Below, in pieces: positions 12,026 to 25,327 of a stretch of 64,000 bases of DNA. The translations under genes were made by a program, and so were the position numbers. Origin of the DNA: Loxodes magnus (Eukaryota > Ciliophora > Karyorelictea > Loxodida > Loxodidae); the NCBI GenBank assembly GCA_946699065.1, contig CAMPDV010000110.1, positions 186,001 through 250,000 of the forward strand, given 5' to 3'. Every line of letters starts with the position of its first letter. Position 1 is the stretch's first letter. Below the pieces are notes generated by a model, which was not told the origin of the DNA, made no database searches, and saw nothing but the letters and a program-made list of their open reading frames with translations.

Positions 12026-13635
12026 TCATTTTTTGTTTAGTTTTCTTTCGATTTTACTCTATACTTTCTCCAAAAATTTTTCAGTCCTGTCAATAAAACT
12101 ATTTTCTTTTTCTAACTTTTAAAATCTCTAGTTTTTCTACTGTTTAATAATTTTAAATTTTTATTTGACTATTTTCTTATTGCCATTACTTTTAGTTGTT
12201 TGTACTACTGATAAGTTTAAATATTTTTTTTACCGCGGATTTTTCGTATTTTTCACAGATATCTATTATTGCTATATATTAGATGTTAAATATTTCTAAA
12301 TTTACTCTTGTTGGTTATTCTTGTCAGTGTTAATATGTTCTTACTATGAAGATGGTTTTAGCTAAGATACTGGAATAATATTTCTTTATGAGGAATCACT
12401 GAATTAAAAACTTACCTATCCTAATGCTCTTCAGTTACTTATTAACTTTTAAATTAAATCTCTTCTATTTTTTTCTGGCCAAGTAATTTAGATTCCTTTT
12501 TCTTTTTACCTTTTCTTTCAATTAGTTAAATTTAAGAAGCTATTTCTTCGAATTCCTTATTAATGCTCACATCATCTTAAAATAGATACTTCTACATTTC
12601 TTGATCGTCTTAAAAGTTCATTATATTCTTCAAACTGTCTTAAGACTTTTTTCTTTATTTAATAATGCTTTAATTATTTCTATTGATTTGCTTATTAATT
12701 TATTACTAATTATGAATGGTTGTTTTATTTTGTCTCAATTCATCTAAAATTTCGTTACTTTAAGATCTTTCCTACTTTTCATAGTTTTCTTTAAAAAAGT
12801 TTTAAAAATCCCTTTTTTACTTTAGTATCTACTTTTTTCTTTATAGTTCAGGTGTATCAATAGCATTTTTAAGAAAGTTTTCCTATTCTCATTATTTATA
12901 CAAAGGAATCTTTTCAAGAACCTTTTTAGTTTCAATTTTATCTCTCATTTTAGATTCTTCTCATTTTTATTTCCTTGTCTCTAATTTTTATTTCTTCTCC
13001 AATATTCTCTAGAGTCTATCTTCAATAATCTTAATCTCTCTTTCCTTTTGAAGAATGGTGAGATCATCTAGTTCTTTCTAATATTGAAGTCTTTTATTTT
13101 CATGGTATTGCTATTACTGCTTTTATCTTTTTTTCTAGTCTTTCATTATTTTTTTCACAAACTAAGTAGCTTAAACCTGCATTTCTTGCTCTTATATATA
13201 GAAAGTTCCGTTTTATCTTTCTTCATGTATTTACTTTCATCGCTATTTCCTTTCATAATTACCTAAGTAATTACTTTGGAAACTGTGATCGAATGATAAT
13301 TATAAAGGAGACACAGAGGCACTTTGATTTACAGATATTTCTAACTTAGTCTAAGGAGCTTTATAATATTGGTATTTCTTAACTTCATGCTTTTTATACC
13401 ATTATTTACTTTGATTTTAGGAGTTATTGATCTCAATGTATTAAAGCATTTTATCCTTAATGAACTATTCAGGTTCTCAATTTGGTATTATCTTTTATGA
13501 TTTTATGCTAGAAGTTATTACTTTTAGTCTTTCCAAAAGGATAGACTATGCTTGTGATAATTCTTCAGGGGATATTTTATCTGATAGTTTACCAATCTCT
13601 AAATCAAAAAATTACTTCAATTCAGTATTTTCCAT
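12026..13635 (-). CDS. Lys/Gln/Glu-rich coiled-coil protein, 530 aa
   Basis: No family recognised. The N-terminal 100 residues are mixed; about 130-400 is a long, charged, Gln-rich coiled coil (many Gln from TAA/TAG); the last 125 residues are basic and low complexity. A 17-nt intron at 12399..12415 (GTAAGTTTTTAATTCAG) follows codon 406. Without splicing the frame shifts into spacer-like sequence, with splicing it runs exactly to TGA, ending ERKLNKK. The composition resembles ciliate cytoskeletal or basal-body proteins, but that is only an analogy. Confidence 0.8.
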
Positions 13636-14318
13636 AAATTTAATTTTCTATAATTTCCATATAATTCTACTTATTCAAATTACTATTTCAATTATTTATA
13701 TCCTACCTCTAGTAGAACTATCTTAATATAGCTATTAGTATTAACCTAATCCTTATTAAAGGCTTTTAATAAAAGTCTTATTAGTAGACCAAATTACTAG
13801 TAAATAGTTAATTAAAGCTATCTTTTTACTTCTTAGTTTTAAGATCTTTCTTAAATATAAAATTCCTTAGAATAATAGGTTCTTAAATCCTCTCTAGTAT
13901 GCAATTAAGAAATATATAAATAGCCTTATTTAATTATATCTGGTTATAATAAATAATTAATCTATGATATAAGAGTATTTATAAATAGTGTAGCAATAGT
14001 GCTTTAATTAATTATTAATGTGTAGTTTCCTTATTTCTTTTAAGATTTAGTAACCTCTTATTTTAAAACTAGTCTAAGGCATTTTTTCTAATTGCTACCT
14101 TCATTTGTTTCTAATTTAACTTTTATAGACTATCTTGTCTTCTTCTTTGTTGTACTTAGTTAACTTCATTCAGAAGTAGCTTTTAGTTTATAGATTTATA
14201 ATCTAAATTGCTAATTTAAGAGATATTGGGGTTGTGGGAGAAGAGATAAAAAAGGAAGAGTTGGGATAAAGATGAGAAAGCGTGTAATTTAAAGATTAAA
14301 TAGGTTTATTAATTTAAT
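13636..14318. other. Divergent intergenic region with a weak minus-strand ORF
   Basis: Lies between the starts of two oppositely oriented genes. On the minus strand from 14169 an open frame begins MKLTKYNKEEDKIVYK and reads plausibly for about 45 codons before turning spacer-like, with no early TGA. I do not call it. The 100 bp before the plus-strand gene are purine-rich. Confidence 0.35.
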
Positions 14319-14834
14319 ATGGAAGAAGACAAGTGAATTGAAAATTTAACAGAAGAGGAATCAGAAACTCTAATGTAGCACACTTCTAATAAATCCACTG
14401 CATTATTTGGTGGGTTTGTTGTAGGAATTATACTCTAATAAGGATTTTCTTATACTAAAGCATACAGGAAAATGGTTAAATCTAATTAGATTGCACATGG
14501 AGTAGGCATCTCCATTCCAATTCTATGTGCTTTGCCATTATCATGGTACTACTGGAAGAAGGAAGCTACCTATGTTCAGTTATTAAAAAGAAAATATTCT
14601 TAATTTAAATTTATTTACTCTTAATAACCATATCCATTAGCTAATACCAACTAATCCTTATATCTAATACACTCAAATACTCTAATAGACACTTTAACCT
14701 AACAATAGAAATAGACTATTGCATAAAGCAAGTTAGCAGTCTTATAAGATGATTATATAGTTTAGACTAAATAAACTATTAAATATAGTATCGTTAGGTA
14801 TATCTAAGCATTTTTATATAATATCTTTTAATGA
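14319..14834 (+). CDS. Small two-TM membrane protein, 171 aa
   Basis: Unrecognised. After an acidic N-terminus (MEEDKWIENLTEESE) two hydrophobic segments follow, about residues 27-46 (ALFGGFVVGIILQQGF) and 64-82 (GVGISIPILCALPLSWYYW), then a hydrophilic Gln/Ser-rich tail. The pattern suits a small inner-membrane or ER protein. The first 95 residues look securely coding; the tail to the TGA is more AT-rich and could be overextended. Confidence 0.6.
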
Positions 14835-17315
14835 TATTATATCATTAAAATAAACAAAAATATTACATATAACTTTGAATGCTTTAGATTATAGTTATAA
14901 CTGTACAGCTTTCTAAAAGCATGCTTATAGATTAATTAAATTAAGGTATGATGTTAGAGATATCTATTTAGTGAAGCATTGGAAATTATTACTTGAGAAT
15001 GATTATCTAGTAATTAGAGTAATGCAGTTTTTATTCAGTTCCTTCATTTTTATGTAAAATGAGAATCAAATGAAAATATTATAATTCTATTAGTTAGAAA
15101 GATAACTTTGGGATTATTAACATATGCTTGGTAATTTATTATAAAAGATATAGTTAAATAGTTTGAAAAACATTATTTATAACCAGTCCAATCATTACTA
15201 TTTAAACGTTTGCAAAGCTTTTACTAAGCTTTATGAGATTAAATCCCCAATACCTCTCAAAGGATATTAAAGATTTAATCAAATATTTCTTGTTTTACTC
15301 GTATCATCTTAATTAAATTTTCTTCTACTAGTACTGAAAAAAGGAAATAAACGCTATCTTATTGTCTACTCAGATTTTTAAAGAAGAACAGATAAGATTT
15401 TTATTAAATATAAGTTTGGAATAATTAAATAAAAATAAATAGCTAAAGTATAATACAGTTACATATGAATAAACTAATACATTTCTTTATATTATAGTTT
15501 TAAGGTTTGCAAAGTTGATATAGTAAACTAATTATTTAATTTAAATTTCTATCTAACTTTTTTTGTATAATATAAGACATAAGTTTGATAGGTAAATCAA
15601 TGAAGTATCAATAAAGGGTTCTGAACTTGGATAGAAAACTGCTGAAAGCTTATAGCCATATAAATTTAGAAAATAAAGAGAAGATATCTTGTTAAAATAG
15701 AAGTTATTGCTTTGTTTACTATTATTTAAATTTAGAAAATCAATATAATTAAATAGTATGCAAGTCTTTAACATACTCCATATAATGTTATCCAAATAAT
15801 ATCTATAAAAATCACTGATCTAAATACACTAGGAGTATAAAATATAGCGAAAGTAAAGAACCAAATTAATAAATTTAAGTGAAATTAGATGCTCAATTTC
15901 AATTCATTTCAATACACTCAATTGTAATATCTACAGAATAGTCCACTCTTTTTCTAGTATCATGGCTTTTAAAATTATTTCGAGAGTGAAAGATAAAAGA
16001 ACAAAGAATATCTTTATTTATTAGTAAATTTTAAAGCTTTAAGACTTTTTTCTAGATATAAAGGAAATGTGATAAAAATGGAATATCAGTTTATCAAAAA
16101 TGTTTCTAGAGTAAGCTTAAGAGATAATACCAAATATAGATAATTTTACATTCTAAACTAAAAAAGTTTATAAATAAATAAACTATTTGAATACAGATAT
16201 GGATATATGTAATATCCTATATTTTAAATTCATTATATTTGATGTTTCATAATCTCTATTTAACGTCAAGCGCTATCATGAAATAAGCATTTCTATTAAA
16301 ATTCTGGTTATTAAGTTTATACTCAATAATTTCTATGAATTGAGCAATAACTTTTTATACTTCTATTATATTTCTTGAAATAAGGAAGCAAAATTTTATT
16401 TTTAGCACACAGTTTTGTTAGAAGATTTTCTAGCAAGATGTTTTAATATATGCTTTAGTGGATAGTTTTAATTTTAATTTACCTAGAAGAAAATTTTTAG
16501 CTCTATTATATACTTCATAGCTTTTAATACTTTCGAATTTTAAAATTCACTCTTTGCATATATCAATATAAAATTTAAAAAAGCTAGCCTTTTCTTATGA
16601 AAGAAGTAAAAGGATTTTCAGAAAGAGAGAAAATGCAATTTCTCTTTAATAGTGATATTTTATCCTTTTGAAGTAGATTCAAGATATTTTTAATATCTCT
16701 AAATGAGTCAAAACTAAGAGCAGAATAACAACCATACAAAAGTTCATGAGCGTTTACTTTTTATAAGGTTAAAATCTTTAGCAAAGCCTCTTTAATTAAT
16801 TTTGTTTCTATTTACATCCTTTTAATACTTATAAAAAACAAAGAGATAAAATATACACTTGTATACACAATTAAATCTATCCAATTATACAGGAATAAAT
16901 AAGAAATTATATTTTTATTTATTTTAGTTATTAATAAAAGGACTAAAGATACTTCTATGGTTATTCAATCATAATACACTAATTAAATATTAGCATTACT
17001 AATTTTATAATAGCAATGTAAAAGTAAAGTAATCTAGAGTATTTTTACAATAGTTTAATAACTAGTAGAACTAAGTTTAAGAACATACCTTTTTATGATA
17101 TAACTTTTTCTTATTCCTTCATTGGAAACAATTTGCTTACTTTCTGTATTCACTTAATTTAATATAGCTTGTTTAATACCATACTTTTTATAAGTTTAAA
17201 GTGTAATATTTATATTGATTATGTAGTATGATAGAAAGATTTATTAGCAGAGTTAAGGGAAATGTAAGTTGAATAAGTTATATAAAATGAAATGTATTAT
17301 GAAGACTATTATCTA
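14835..17315. other. Gene-poor 2.5-kb region
   Basis: Long AT-rich stretch with no recognised gene or repeat family. A plus-strand frame at 15962..16378 (138 codons, start MAFKIISRVKDKRTK, one internal TGA) is the best candidate but has no homologue and no sharp composition change. Confidence 0.4.
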
Positions 17316-17888
17316 TCATTAAGAGTTATCCTCATCCTCTATAATATTTTCTTCATCCTATTTGTTTTTTTCTTCGTTTTTATCTTATTTTTTTACAATT
17401 TTATGCTTTTTTACTTTTAATTTAGGCATCGAAGATTCGAATAAGCTTACAGTTGAAGTGTTATTGTTTCTTTTCTTTCCAAATGGAAGCTAAGGAGATT
17501 AGAAGGTAGTTTACTCCCTAGCTTAGATGAATTTTTCAATATCCTTCTTATTTTAATCTTTAACAGTTATCTTATTTATTTGGATGTACTTTTCTTACTC
17601 TGCATCCATGGTTCTATTGAAAATTTAAGTATCAACGTTATCTTCATGAACACCTTCAAGATTTTTCAGCGGATTATCCTTAATTAAAAAATCTTCCAAG
17701 CTAGCTTTCGTCGATCCTAATTATCGATCCATAATTTTACTGAACAAAGGAGTGAATTTATTGCCCTATTTTTCATTATGCCAATTAGTAGAGTACTTTA
17801 TCTACTTGTTTTGTGAAAGTTTATGCTCTTCAAATCCTAATCCGTCTTTCGATGATAGAAGCTAAGATTTTACGAATATTTTACTCAT
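17316..17888 (-). CDS. Charged protein of unknown function, 190 aa
   Basis: Intronless frame from ATG to TGA whose composition differs sharply from the spacer. It starts MSKIFVKSQLLSSKDGLGF, has a central conserved-looking segment ending QSPQLPFGKKRN, a basic Lys-rich stretch (PKLKVKKHKIVKK) that could be a nuclear localisation signal, and an acidic end. The GLGFEEHKLS block loosely recalls the core of a G-patch but lacks its full glycine pattern, so I do not assign that. Probably nuclear, by inference. Confidence 0.7.
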
Positions 17889-18704
17889 TATACTTTATAT
17901 TATAATGCAATCCTTTAATTAGAAACTCTTATTAATCACTCTTTAAATTCATTATCTACTCATTAGACATTTAAAAGAGTTTTACCTAGAAATAGACTTA
18001 TCAAAAGTTTGATTAGTATTACTACTTTGGTATAAAGCATTCTATTAGATTTATATACATTTACCATGTATCGTATCTTAGCCAATTATAGTAAATTTGT
18101 AACATCAGCAAGTTATAATCCAATAAAGAAAGTTCCAGTATATTACTAGCTAATAGTCTATATGATAGTCTTTCTTTTCTTTTGCTAGAGTAGATAATAA
18201 AACTACGTAGCTTTAATTCTAGTTATATAGTTTAAATAAAAGATTTCTATTATCACTAACTAAGCAACTACTGCTGTTAGTAAAGAGTTAACTACCTATT
18301 GCTCTACTTTAGTAAATACAATCACTCTTCTAGCTACACACTCGTATAATATAATGCATATATAAGCTGCTTGCTAGTATATTTGCATAATGATTTATTA
18401 TAAAACTGCTAGGTAATTAATATCGCTTAAACAGTAATTTCCATTTAAGGATGGTTTAAGTTACATAAAGGTATAACTAGATAAATTGAATTAAATAAGA
18501 CGTTTAAGTAAAATACAAGGAGATAAATATATAAGCACTATTATCCTATTAGACCTTATTATTCTAAGCATCTAAAGCTTATTATGAGACTAGTAAAATA
18601 AGTTAATATTCAAAGGGACTTTAGTAAAGTAATGAGGAATGCCTTTGATAGTATAAATAAACATAATGAAATAAAGAGGTTTCCAATAAGTTAAATAATT
18701 ATAA
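17889..18704. other. Divergent intergenic region, nothing recognised
   Basis: AT-rich spacer between the starts of a minus-strand and a plus-strand gene; no supported frame. Confidence 0.45.
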
Positions 18705-21700
18705 ATGGCTTTACCTTTGAATAAAAAGAATCAATTATCTATACTTTATGAACTACTGAAAGAAACTAAATCCTTAGTAGAAGAGGCTAAAGTTAATAAA
18801 GAAGAGTCTAAGTTTTTCTTAGAAAAACTAATAATGCTCAAAACTATTTTAGCGCGTAATATTTAGCAACTTAACTAAACTTAAAATGCTGAGCATGTAG
18901 AAAAAATTATTGAAAACCTGAAGTTGATAAAAGAATCCCTCTTGAAATTTACTCTTAGAAGAAAGCTAGATAAGCTTGTTAGTGATTATGCTTTTTCTAT
19001 GACTTAGTTTTTCGAGTTTATTGATAAATGTGTTCAAGAAATAATTAAGTAACTTAATGAAATCCTCTATCAATCTTAGACAAGCCAAGAAGCACTTTAA
19101 TTAGAATAAAAATTTGAAAGAAGTAGGTAGAAATTTGAAGAAATGAAGTAAAAATTGCTTTAAAAGGACTGACTTCTAGAAGCTAGACTTCAGGAGCTTA
19201 TTTAGATTAAAAAGGAAAACTAAGAATAAGCATATGAATGGAATGATAATATCATTAGTAATATAGCTGAACTAACTGGCCATGATAAGCATGAATTAAA
19301 TGACTATATGAAAGAAAATGCTGAAGCCTTTTTCTCGCAAGTTGAGCAGTAGTTTCTAAATATTGAACAAATTAAGCAAAAAATCACAAACCTACAGCAA
19401 TATTTTAGTGACTATAAAATGCATCTGACAAATGAACAAGCCAAGGTATTCGTAGAGCGATATAAATTATATAGACAGTTTACTATTCCTTGGAATGAGT
19501 TTTATAGTATCTTAAAGCATTACTTACCTTTTATTCCTAATCCGTACTAAATCGATAAGAACCTTGAACATGTTCTAAAATAAAAGTTAGTATCTCATAA
19601 AGGCTTTGAAGTATTAGATTTGTCAGATATTAATAACTTCTTTGAACTATATTTAAACAACAAGGCTAACGTAGAATAAATAATTAGGCTGTAACGAAAG
19701 TAAGAATAACTATTCCTCAAGCAAGAAAACTACAAAGGTAAAATTTTGATTATGACATGCGTTAGAATTCCTTTAGATGTAGATGAGTATATAAAAACAA
19801 AAAATTGAGTCCAAAGACCTACGAAATTTTCTTTAAGGCCACCTACTTAATTCAGAATTTTTCCTTCAGGAATGCCTAATTCACCTAGATATTGTCAAGA
19901 TTACTAAGTGAAAATAGGGAGAGAATCTCCTGAAAAGGATCTCTAGAATGATATTTGGTTCCATAGTGATGAGACTTATATATCCAGAAAGTAGTGTACG
20001 ATCAAGTTTATAAATGAGAAAGACGCTTGATATCTAATAGATAGAGGAAGTGCCAGTGGGACTAATATTTTGATAGGAACTAATTTTCCTTTAAAGCTGC
20101 ACAAAAATCAATACTTGAATTTAGGAGATATAGTAGATGTTAATATCGATATATGCGTAGATGGGTAAAATAAATCAGCTTATCCAAAACCTCATTTAAA
20201 CTTTATCTAAGGCTAGGGATTATAGAAGTAGGGTTTTAAAAAAATCGGACTCTATGAAGATGGTGACAATATTAACTTTAGAAACCATTTAAATCCAGAA
20301 ACTAAAAAAAGCCTTATAAGATATGCGGATCATTAAGTTCTTGATTTGAATTAGTTAATAAAATAAAATAAAATCCATGCAAATTAGGTAGGCACAGAAG
20401 TTTAAACTCCACCAGGTCACTCTAGCATTTAATTTTAGTGGTTAGCTGATATAGCATAAAGAGAAGACAATCAATATATATTTAAATAAGAAAACATTTA
20501 AGATTAATAAAATAATGAACTAGTGTAAAGCAAAAATAACCTGGAAAACGCAAGTTAGGAAAATAACTAAGAATAAAAAGATTAGAATTAATCAAAACAG
20601 TAATAGTTAACTGGTAACTTATTATCAGCTCCTGAAATGTAAAAAAATTCCCCTGTTGAGTAAAGCCAATAAATCGAAAATAAAGAATAAGTAAATGCAA
20701 ATATTTAGAACTAACTAAGTAAAACTGAAGAATCTTAAAATAATTAAGCAATACCACAATCTTAAACAAAGTTAGATACAAATAAATAAACGCTACATCT
20801 TCATAAATAAACATTAAGGCCATCAATATCCTCTGGAATACAAAACTAGACCACTAATAATGAGCCTAAAATGACATTAAATGCTCCTGGTATGTCTTTA
20901 AATGCACCTGGAATGACATTAAATGCTCCTGGAATGACATTAAATGCTCCTGGAATGTCTTTAAATGCTCCTGGAATGTCTTTAAATGCCCCTGGAATGA
21001 CATTAAATGCTCCTGGAATGACATTAAATGCTCCTGGAATGTCTTTAAATGCTCCTGGAATGTCTTTAAATGCCCCTGGAATGACATTAAATGCTCCTGG
21101 AATGATATTAAGCGCCCCTGGAATGTCTTTAAATGCTCCTGGAATGTCTTTAAATGCTCCTGGAATGTCTTTAAATGCTCCTGGAATGACATTAAATGCT
21201 CCTGGAATGACATTAAGCGCCCCTGAAAAATCTTTGAATGGTCCTGAAATAACTTAAGAAACTCCCAAGTAAAATGTTTTAAGAGCTCCTGGTATGATAT
21301 TTGATACTCCAGGAATCGCAAAAGAAAGTCCAAAATAAGATGCTCTGAAGGCATCTGGAATGATGCAAGTTGGTCCTTAATTACAACTATAAAATTTGTA
21401 AAAGTAATCAAACAGTTTACCTTTGAAATTACAGGAAAGCAAAGGCAAATAAATTTAAGATATCAATAATAAAAGTGATTAATCCTAAGAGCTAAATCCA
21501 GAGAAATTTAAATATAGTAGAAGAGATACCAAAGATTTAAGAGAGAATATTAATTTGCAAAAATGTTTCTCAGACAACTAAAATGTGAGATAATAAGCTC
21601 CTTCTTAAAGTAGCAATATTAATGAAGAAGAGAACAATTTATAGAAAAATGTTGATCCTGTTTTGCAAAATTAAAGCTTAATCCAACTAAATCACTAACA

Positions 21701-22461
21701 ATCCCAATAATAAAATTTATAAATTGACAAAAAAACATCATATCAAAAATCTATTAATCCAGGTGAAAATGTATTATCTAGACAAGAATCGCAACGATTA
21801 GGAGATTAAGAATAAAAGAATCCTTCTAACTTTTCTTAAATTACATTTTAGCAATAAGACTCTAATGAGTAAAATTTTCAAAAATTGTAATAAATGGATA
21901 ATTTGAAAACTATACAGATGCACTTACATAAATAACCACCTTTATAAAAAACAGTTTCCAAGGATTCAATGAAGTAGTCAATAAGCAGTTAAAATTAAGC
22001 TAGCAAATAGTAAAATGAAAACTAAGCTTCGTTATTCTATCCTAGATTAGTGATGTCATTTTATGATTATGAGGGATTTTTATTTACGCACGAATTAAGA
22101 CCTAACGATCCAAATAAATCACAGGTTTTTTTGGCAGGAAGATCCACGAATTAAGAAAATGATTTAGCCATTTCCAAAGATCCTAGAATCAGTGGAAGGC
22201 AATGCAGGTAATTAATTTTAATAGCTTTAATTAATTTTATATAGATTTGTCTATGATAAATATTACGGCTGACTAATTTTTGACGGTAATCCTGATAAAG
22301 AAAGTGCAAATGGAACTTATTTTATGTTGAATGACAAGGAACATCATGATAACAGAGTAAAAAGTTTGCCGTTTAAAATATTTGATGGAATGGTAGTATC
22401 ATTAGCAGGCACCAGATTTAAATTAGAAATATAGGAGTTATCTTAAACCTATCCAATTTGA
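18705..22461 (+). CDS. Giant double-FHA-domain protein with heptapeptide repeats, 1239 aa
   Basis: Predicted phosphothreonine-reading scaffold. Residues 1-330 are helical/coiled coil. FHA domain 1 lies at about 395-475 with IWFHSDETYISRKQC and YLIDRGSASGTNILI, keeping the Ser/Arg and Gly-Ser/Thr-Asn positions typical of the fold. A Gln/Asn-rich linker follows, then tandem heptapeptides M(T/S)LNAPG from residue 723, another Gln/Asn-rich linker, and FHA domain 2 at about 1115-1235 (FLAGRSTNQENDLAIS, DPRISGRQC). A 37-nt GTAA...AG intron at about 22208..22244 interrupts FHA2 after GRQC and is needed to continue into RFVYDKYYGW. Total length is exactly in frame. FHA families bind pThr peptides; partners are unknown. 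Two FHA domains separated by a threonine-containing repeat invites self-interaction (inference). Confidence 0.88.
20871..21248 (+). repeat. In-frame 21-bp minisatellite (17 full units plus a degenerate one)
   Basis: Seventeen consecutive 21-bp units encode M(T/S/I)L(N/S)APG within the FHA gene, followed by one degraded unit (KSLNGPE) and looser echoes (RAPGMIF, TPGIA, ASGMM) to about 21380. The second codon alternates in a T-T-S-S order, giving an 84-bp higher-order period for much of the array. All unit changes keep the frame. The antisense strand is also open through the repeat, which is a by-product of the composition. Confidence 0.97.
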
Positions 22462-22714
22462 ATATTTTACAATTATTATAATCTCTTAATTACTACAATG
22501 TCATCCATTCTTTCTATACTACTACACTAGTCAACTACTCATCTTTATCCTCACTTTTCTCTTTCTACTCTTAAATTTTGTTTGTCATACAATGCAAAGC
22601 ATAAATAAGATAAGGCTTATTAAAGTATGAATATGGTGGTTAGTATGCTAGTTATATTGAAATAAGAAAATAGTTAATAAATAGAAGGTTTTTCATAATA
22701 AGAAATCATATAAA

Positions 22715-25327
22715 ATGGAGAATGTGGAAACTTACAAGTAGGAACTCTTCTAAAAATTTAGAGAAAAAGGGTATCAAGATGTACTAAAAACGGAACTTAG
22801 AGGTAGGCTTATATAAGACTTGAAGGCAGTTAAGAGGAAGTAACAGTCTGAAAAAGTATAGGAAGAGTCTGATATTAATAAAAGAATTATTGTTAGTTTG
22901 ATAGTTGATTGAATGAAGTATTTAAACCATTCTTATTCCTTATCTGTTTTCGTACCAGAGTCTGGATTCGCAAATAAACTGTTTACAACGAAGGAAATAT
23001 AAGAACTACTGAGTATTCAGCAAGACTCAGTTTGTATTTTAGAAGACATTATTCAGTAATTTCGAAAGATGCCTGATCAGAAATAGAAGTATACAGTAGA
23101 AGTTTAAACTGAATCAAATTTATAGGATATATCAGATAGGCTATTAAATATTGAGTTAAAGCATAAACAGAAACTAACTAATCATGATATGGTGACTAAA
23201 GAAGACTTCGAAGAAAGATTAAGCAGAATATCACTTGAAATGGAGAACAGATACTAGTAGTAGCTAGTTTCTGAACTAAAAAGATTGAGAGAGATAGAAA
23301 TTCAGTAAATGAAGCAAGAAGAATCAAATAAATTTCGTTAGAGGCTTTTAAATGAGAAATCTCAACTTGAGTAAAATTACCAAATAAGATATGAATAGCT
23401 GAAATAAAGAGAAAATGAATTAAGCGAACGCTTTAAAATAAAAGAAAGAGAAATAGAACTGAAATCATTTGAACATAGACAGCAAAACGAAAAAAATATG
23501 GAATTGATTAAAATTCGTGAACAAGATATACAAAACCAAATAGATTCTAATTTGAAATTTAGCGAAAGTTAGAAATCAAATATACAATAGAAAATTAAAG
23601 AACTTGAAAAAAGAGAGCAGGAATTCCTTGTGAGGAACATCTAGCTTGAGAAATAGAAAGAATAAGAAGTGAATCTTATCAAAATGCAAATAGAGCAAAG
23701 CTACGTAGAAAGATTTAGAAATATTGAAGATCAAAAAAACGAACTTGAGTAATAATGAAGGAAATTAGAAATATAGAAAAGCGAAATCAATCCAATAACA
23801 AAAGAAAATCAAAGCTTGAAAGAAAGTTTGGAAAAGTAAAAAAGAGATATAAGAGACTTGATGTAGTAATATGAACGTAGTTAAGATGATCTACAAAATT
23901 ATAAAATTAACATTAAAGCATCAAAAGAAACATAAAGAAGAGATTAAGAAGCCATTATTTTATCTTAGCATGAATTAAAATATATAAAGGAAGAGAATCA
24001 ACTTTTAAAAAACGCGGTAAAAGAAGAAAAGGAACGTTTTATGTTGAGAGAGAAAGAGTTGAAAGAAGAAATTCATAAAATGGAACTATAAATATAATAA
24101 ATTAAAAACGAAGTAAAAGAAAAAAAGAAAAAGTATAAAAAGACTGTAAATCAAGATGATAAATATTAGAAATTTATTGAGTAATAAGCTTAGCAATTCA
24201 ACGCTAAAGCTCAATAAATTGAAGGCCAATTAAAAAACATGTAATTTTCATAAAAATAAGTACCTCAATTTCCAAAACAGTAAAAGTAATAGAAATAAAT
24301 AGATATTAATGAAAGAGAAAGAATTTGAAAATAGCTAGAATTAGAGAGCGAGCTGGTTAGAAGGAATATAAGAGACTTTATTATTCCAAGCTAATTTAGT
24401 AGACCACTAGGGTATTTTGAAAACGATTAAGTCGATTCCTAAAATGTTGGAATATAATAATATCCTGGTGAAATAAGCAAATAGCAAAAAAGTAAGAAGG
24501 AAGTCCAAAAATAATTCCCCAAAGTTAGTCAACTTATATTATAGGAAGATTCTTCATAAATGCAAATGACGTCAGAAGAATCGCCTTTACACTACTAAAA
24601 GGTTCAATAGCAGGAAGTATAAAGCAATTAAGAAAAATTTATTAATTAGTCAAAACAGCCTTAAGAATAAAACTAGAATCAGAAGTCACTTAAGTAACCG
24701 TCTTAGAATTAAAACTTCTAGTAATAAGACTAAAGGTAGCAGACCAATAAGTAATTTGAAACTAATTTAGGCAAACCTAGTTAAAATATAATATAGAGCT
24801 AAGGATATAGCAGTAATTTAGAAGCTGAATCATAGTAAAGAAATTTAATTTAATAATAAAAATACTAGTAACAGTTTTTATAGTAAACTCCATCGTAATC
24901 AATTACTTCACCTGCATCTGAGGCAAGAGTATAGAATCCTAATAATGAATAACATAAAAATTCGCCTTAGAGTTATCTTAAGTAAGAGCAAGAATATATT
25001 TAAGCTCAGTACTAATAAGATTAATTATCTTCTAGATAATAGACATAGATGAATGTAACAACTCCAATGTCATTCATAACAGAAAATCCATCTTCGAATC
25101 GAGAACAAAGCTTTCCTATAAAATAGAATATATAAGAATAAGACTATGCTCCTGCCATCTCTAAACTGAATTAACAAGATGAGCAGCAAAAATTAGAAGA
25201 ATATATGAAAAGATAGAAAGAAAAGAAAAACCTAATGAACGAGAGTGAAAGTGAAGAATTCTTGGAAGAAACAGGTGAACTGAGTGCAGAAAAGAGAAGT
25301 AACACAGAGGAAGATATTCTGTTTTGA
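22715..25327 (+). CDS. OFD1: OFD1 homologue, centriole/basal-body protein, 870 aa
   Basis: The N-terminus matches animal OFD1: LFQKFREKGYQDVLKTELR (cf. LYQTFKDRGILDTLKTQLR), then a LisH region at about 60-100 ending YSLSVFVPESGF (cf. YSLSVFFPESGL). Residues about 150-530 are a continuous coiled coil, followed by a Gln/Ser/Asn-rich low-complexity half and an acidic end. OFD1 caps distal centrioles and is needed for distal appendages and cilium formation; in a ciliate it would act at basal bodies. The frame is intronless and continuous for 871 codons with numerous TAA/TAG as Gln; a TGA encodes the Trp in IVDWMKYL of the LisH segment. It directly follows the FHA gene on the same strand. Confidence 0.9.

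Noticed and set aside
13460-13726. Plus-strand ORF of 88 aa
   Set aside because: It is antisense to the start of the coiled-coil gene on the minus strand, which has the better composition.
20866-21411. Long antisense open frame through the heptapeptide repeat
   Set aside because: It is an echo of the repeat composition; the plus-strand frame belongs to the FHA gene.
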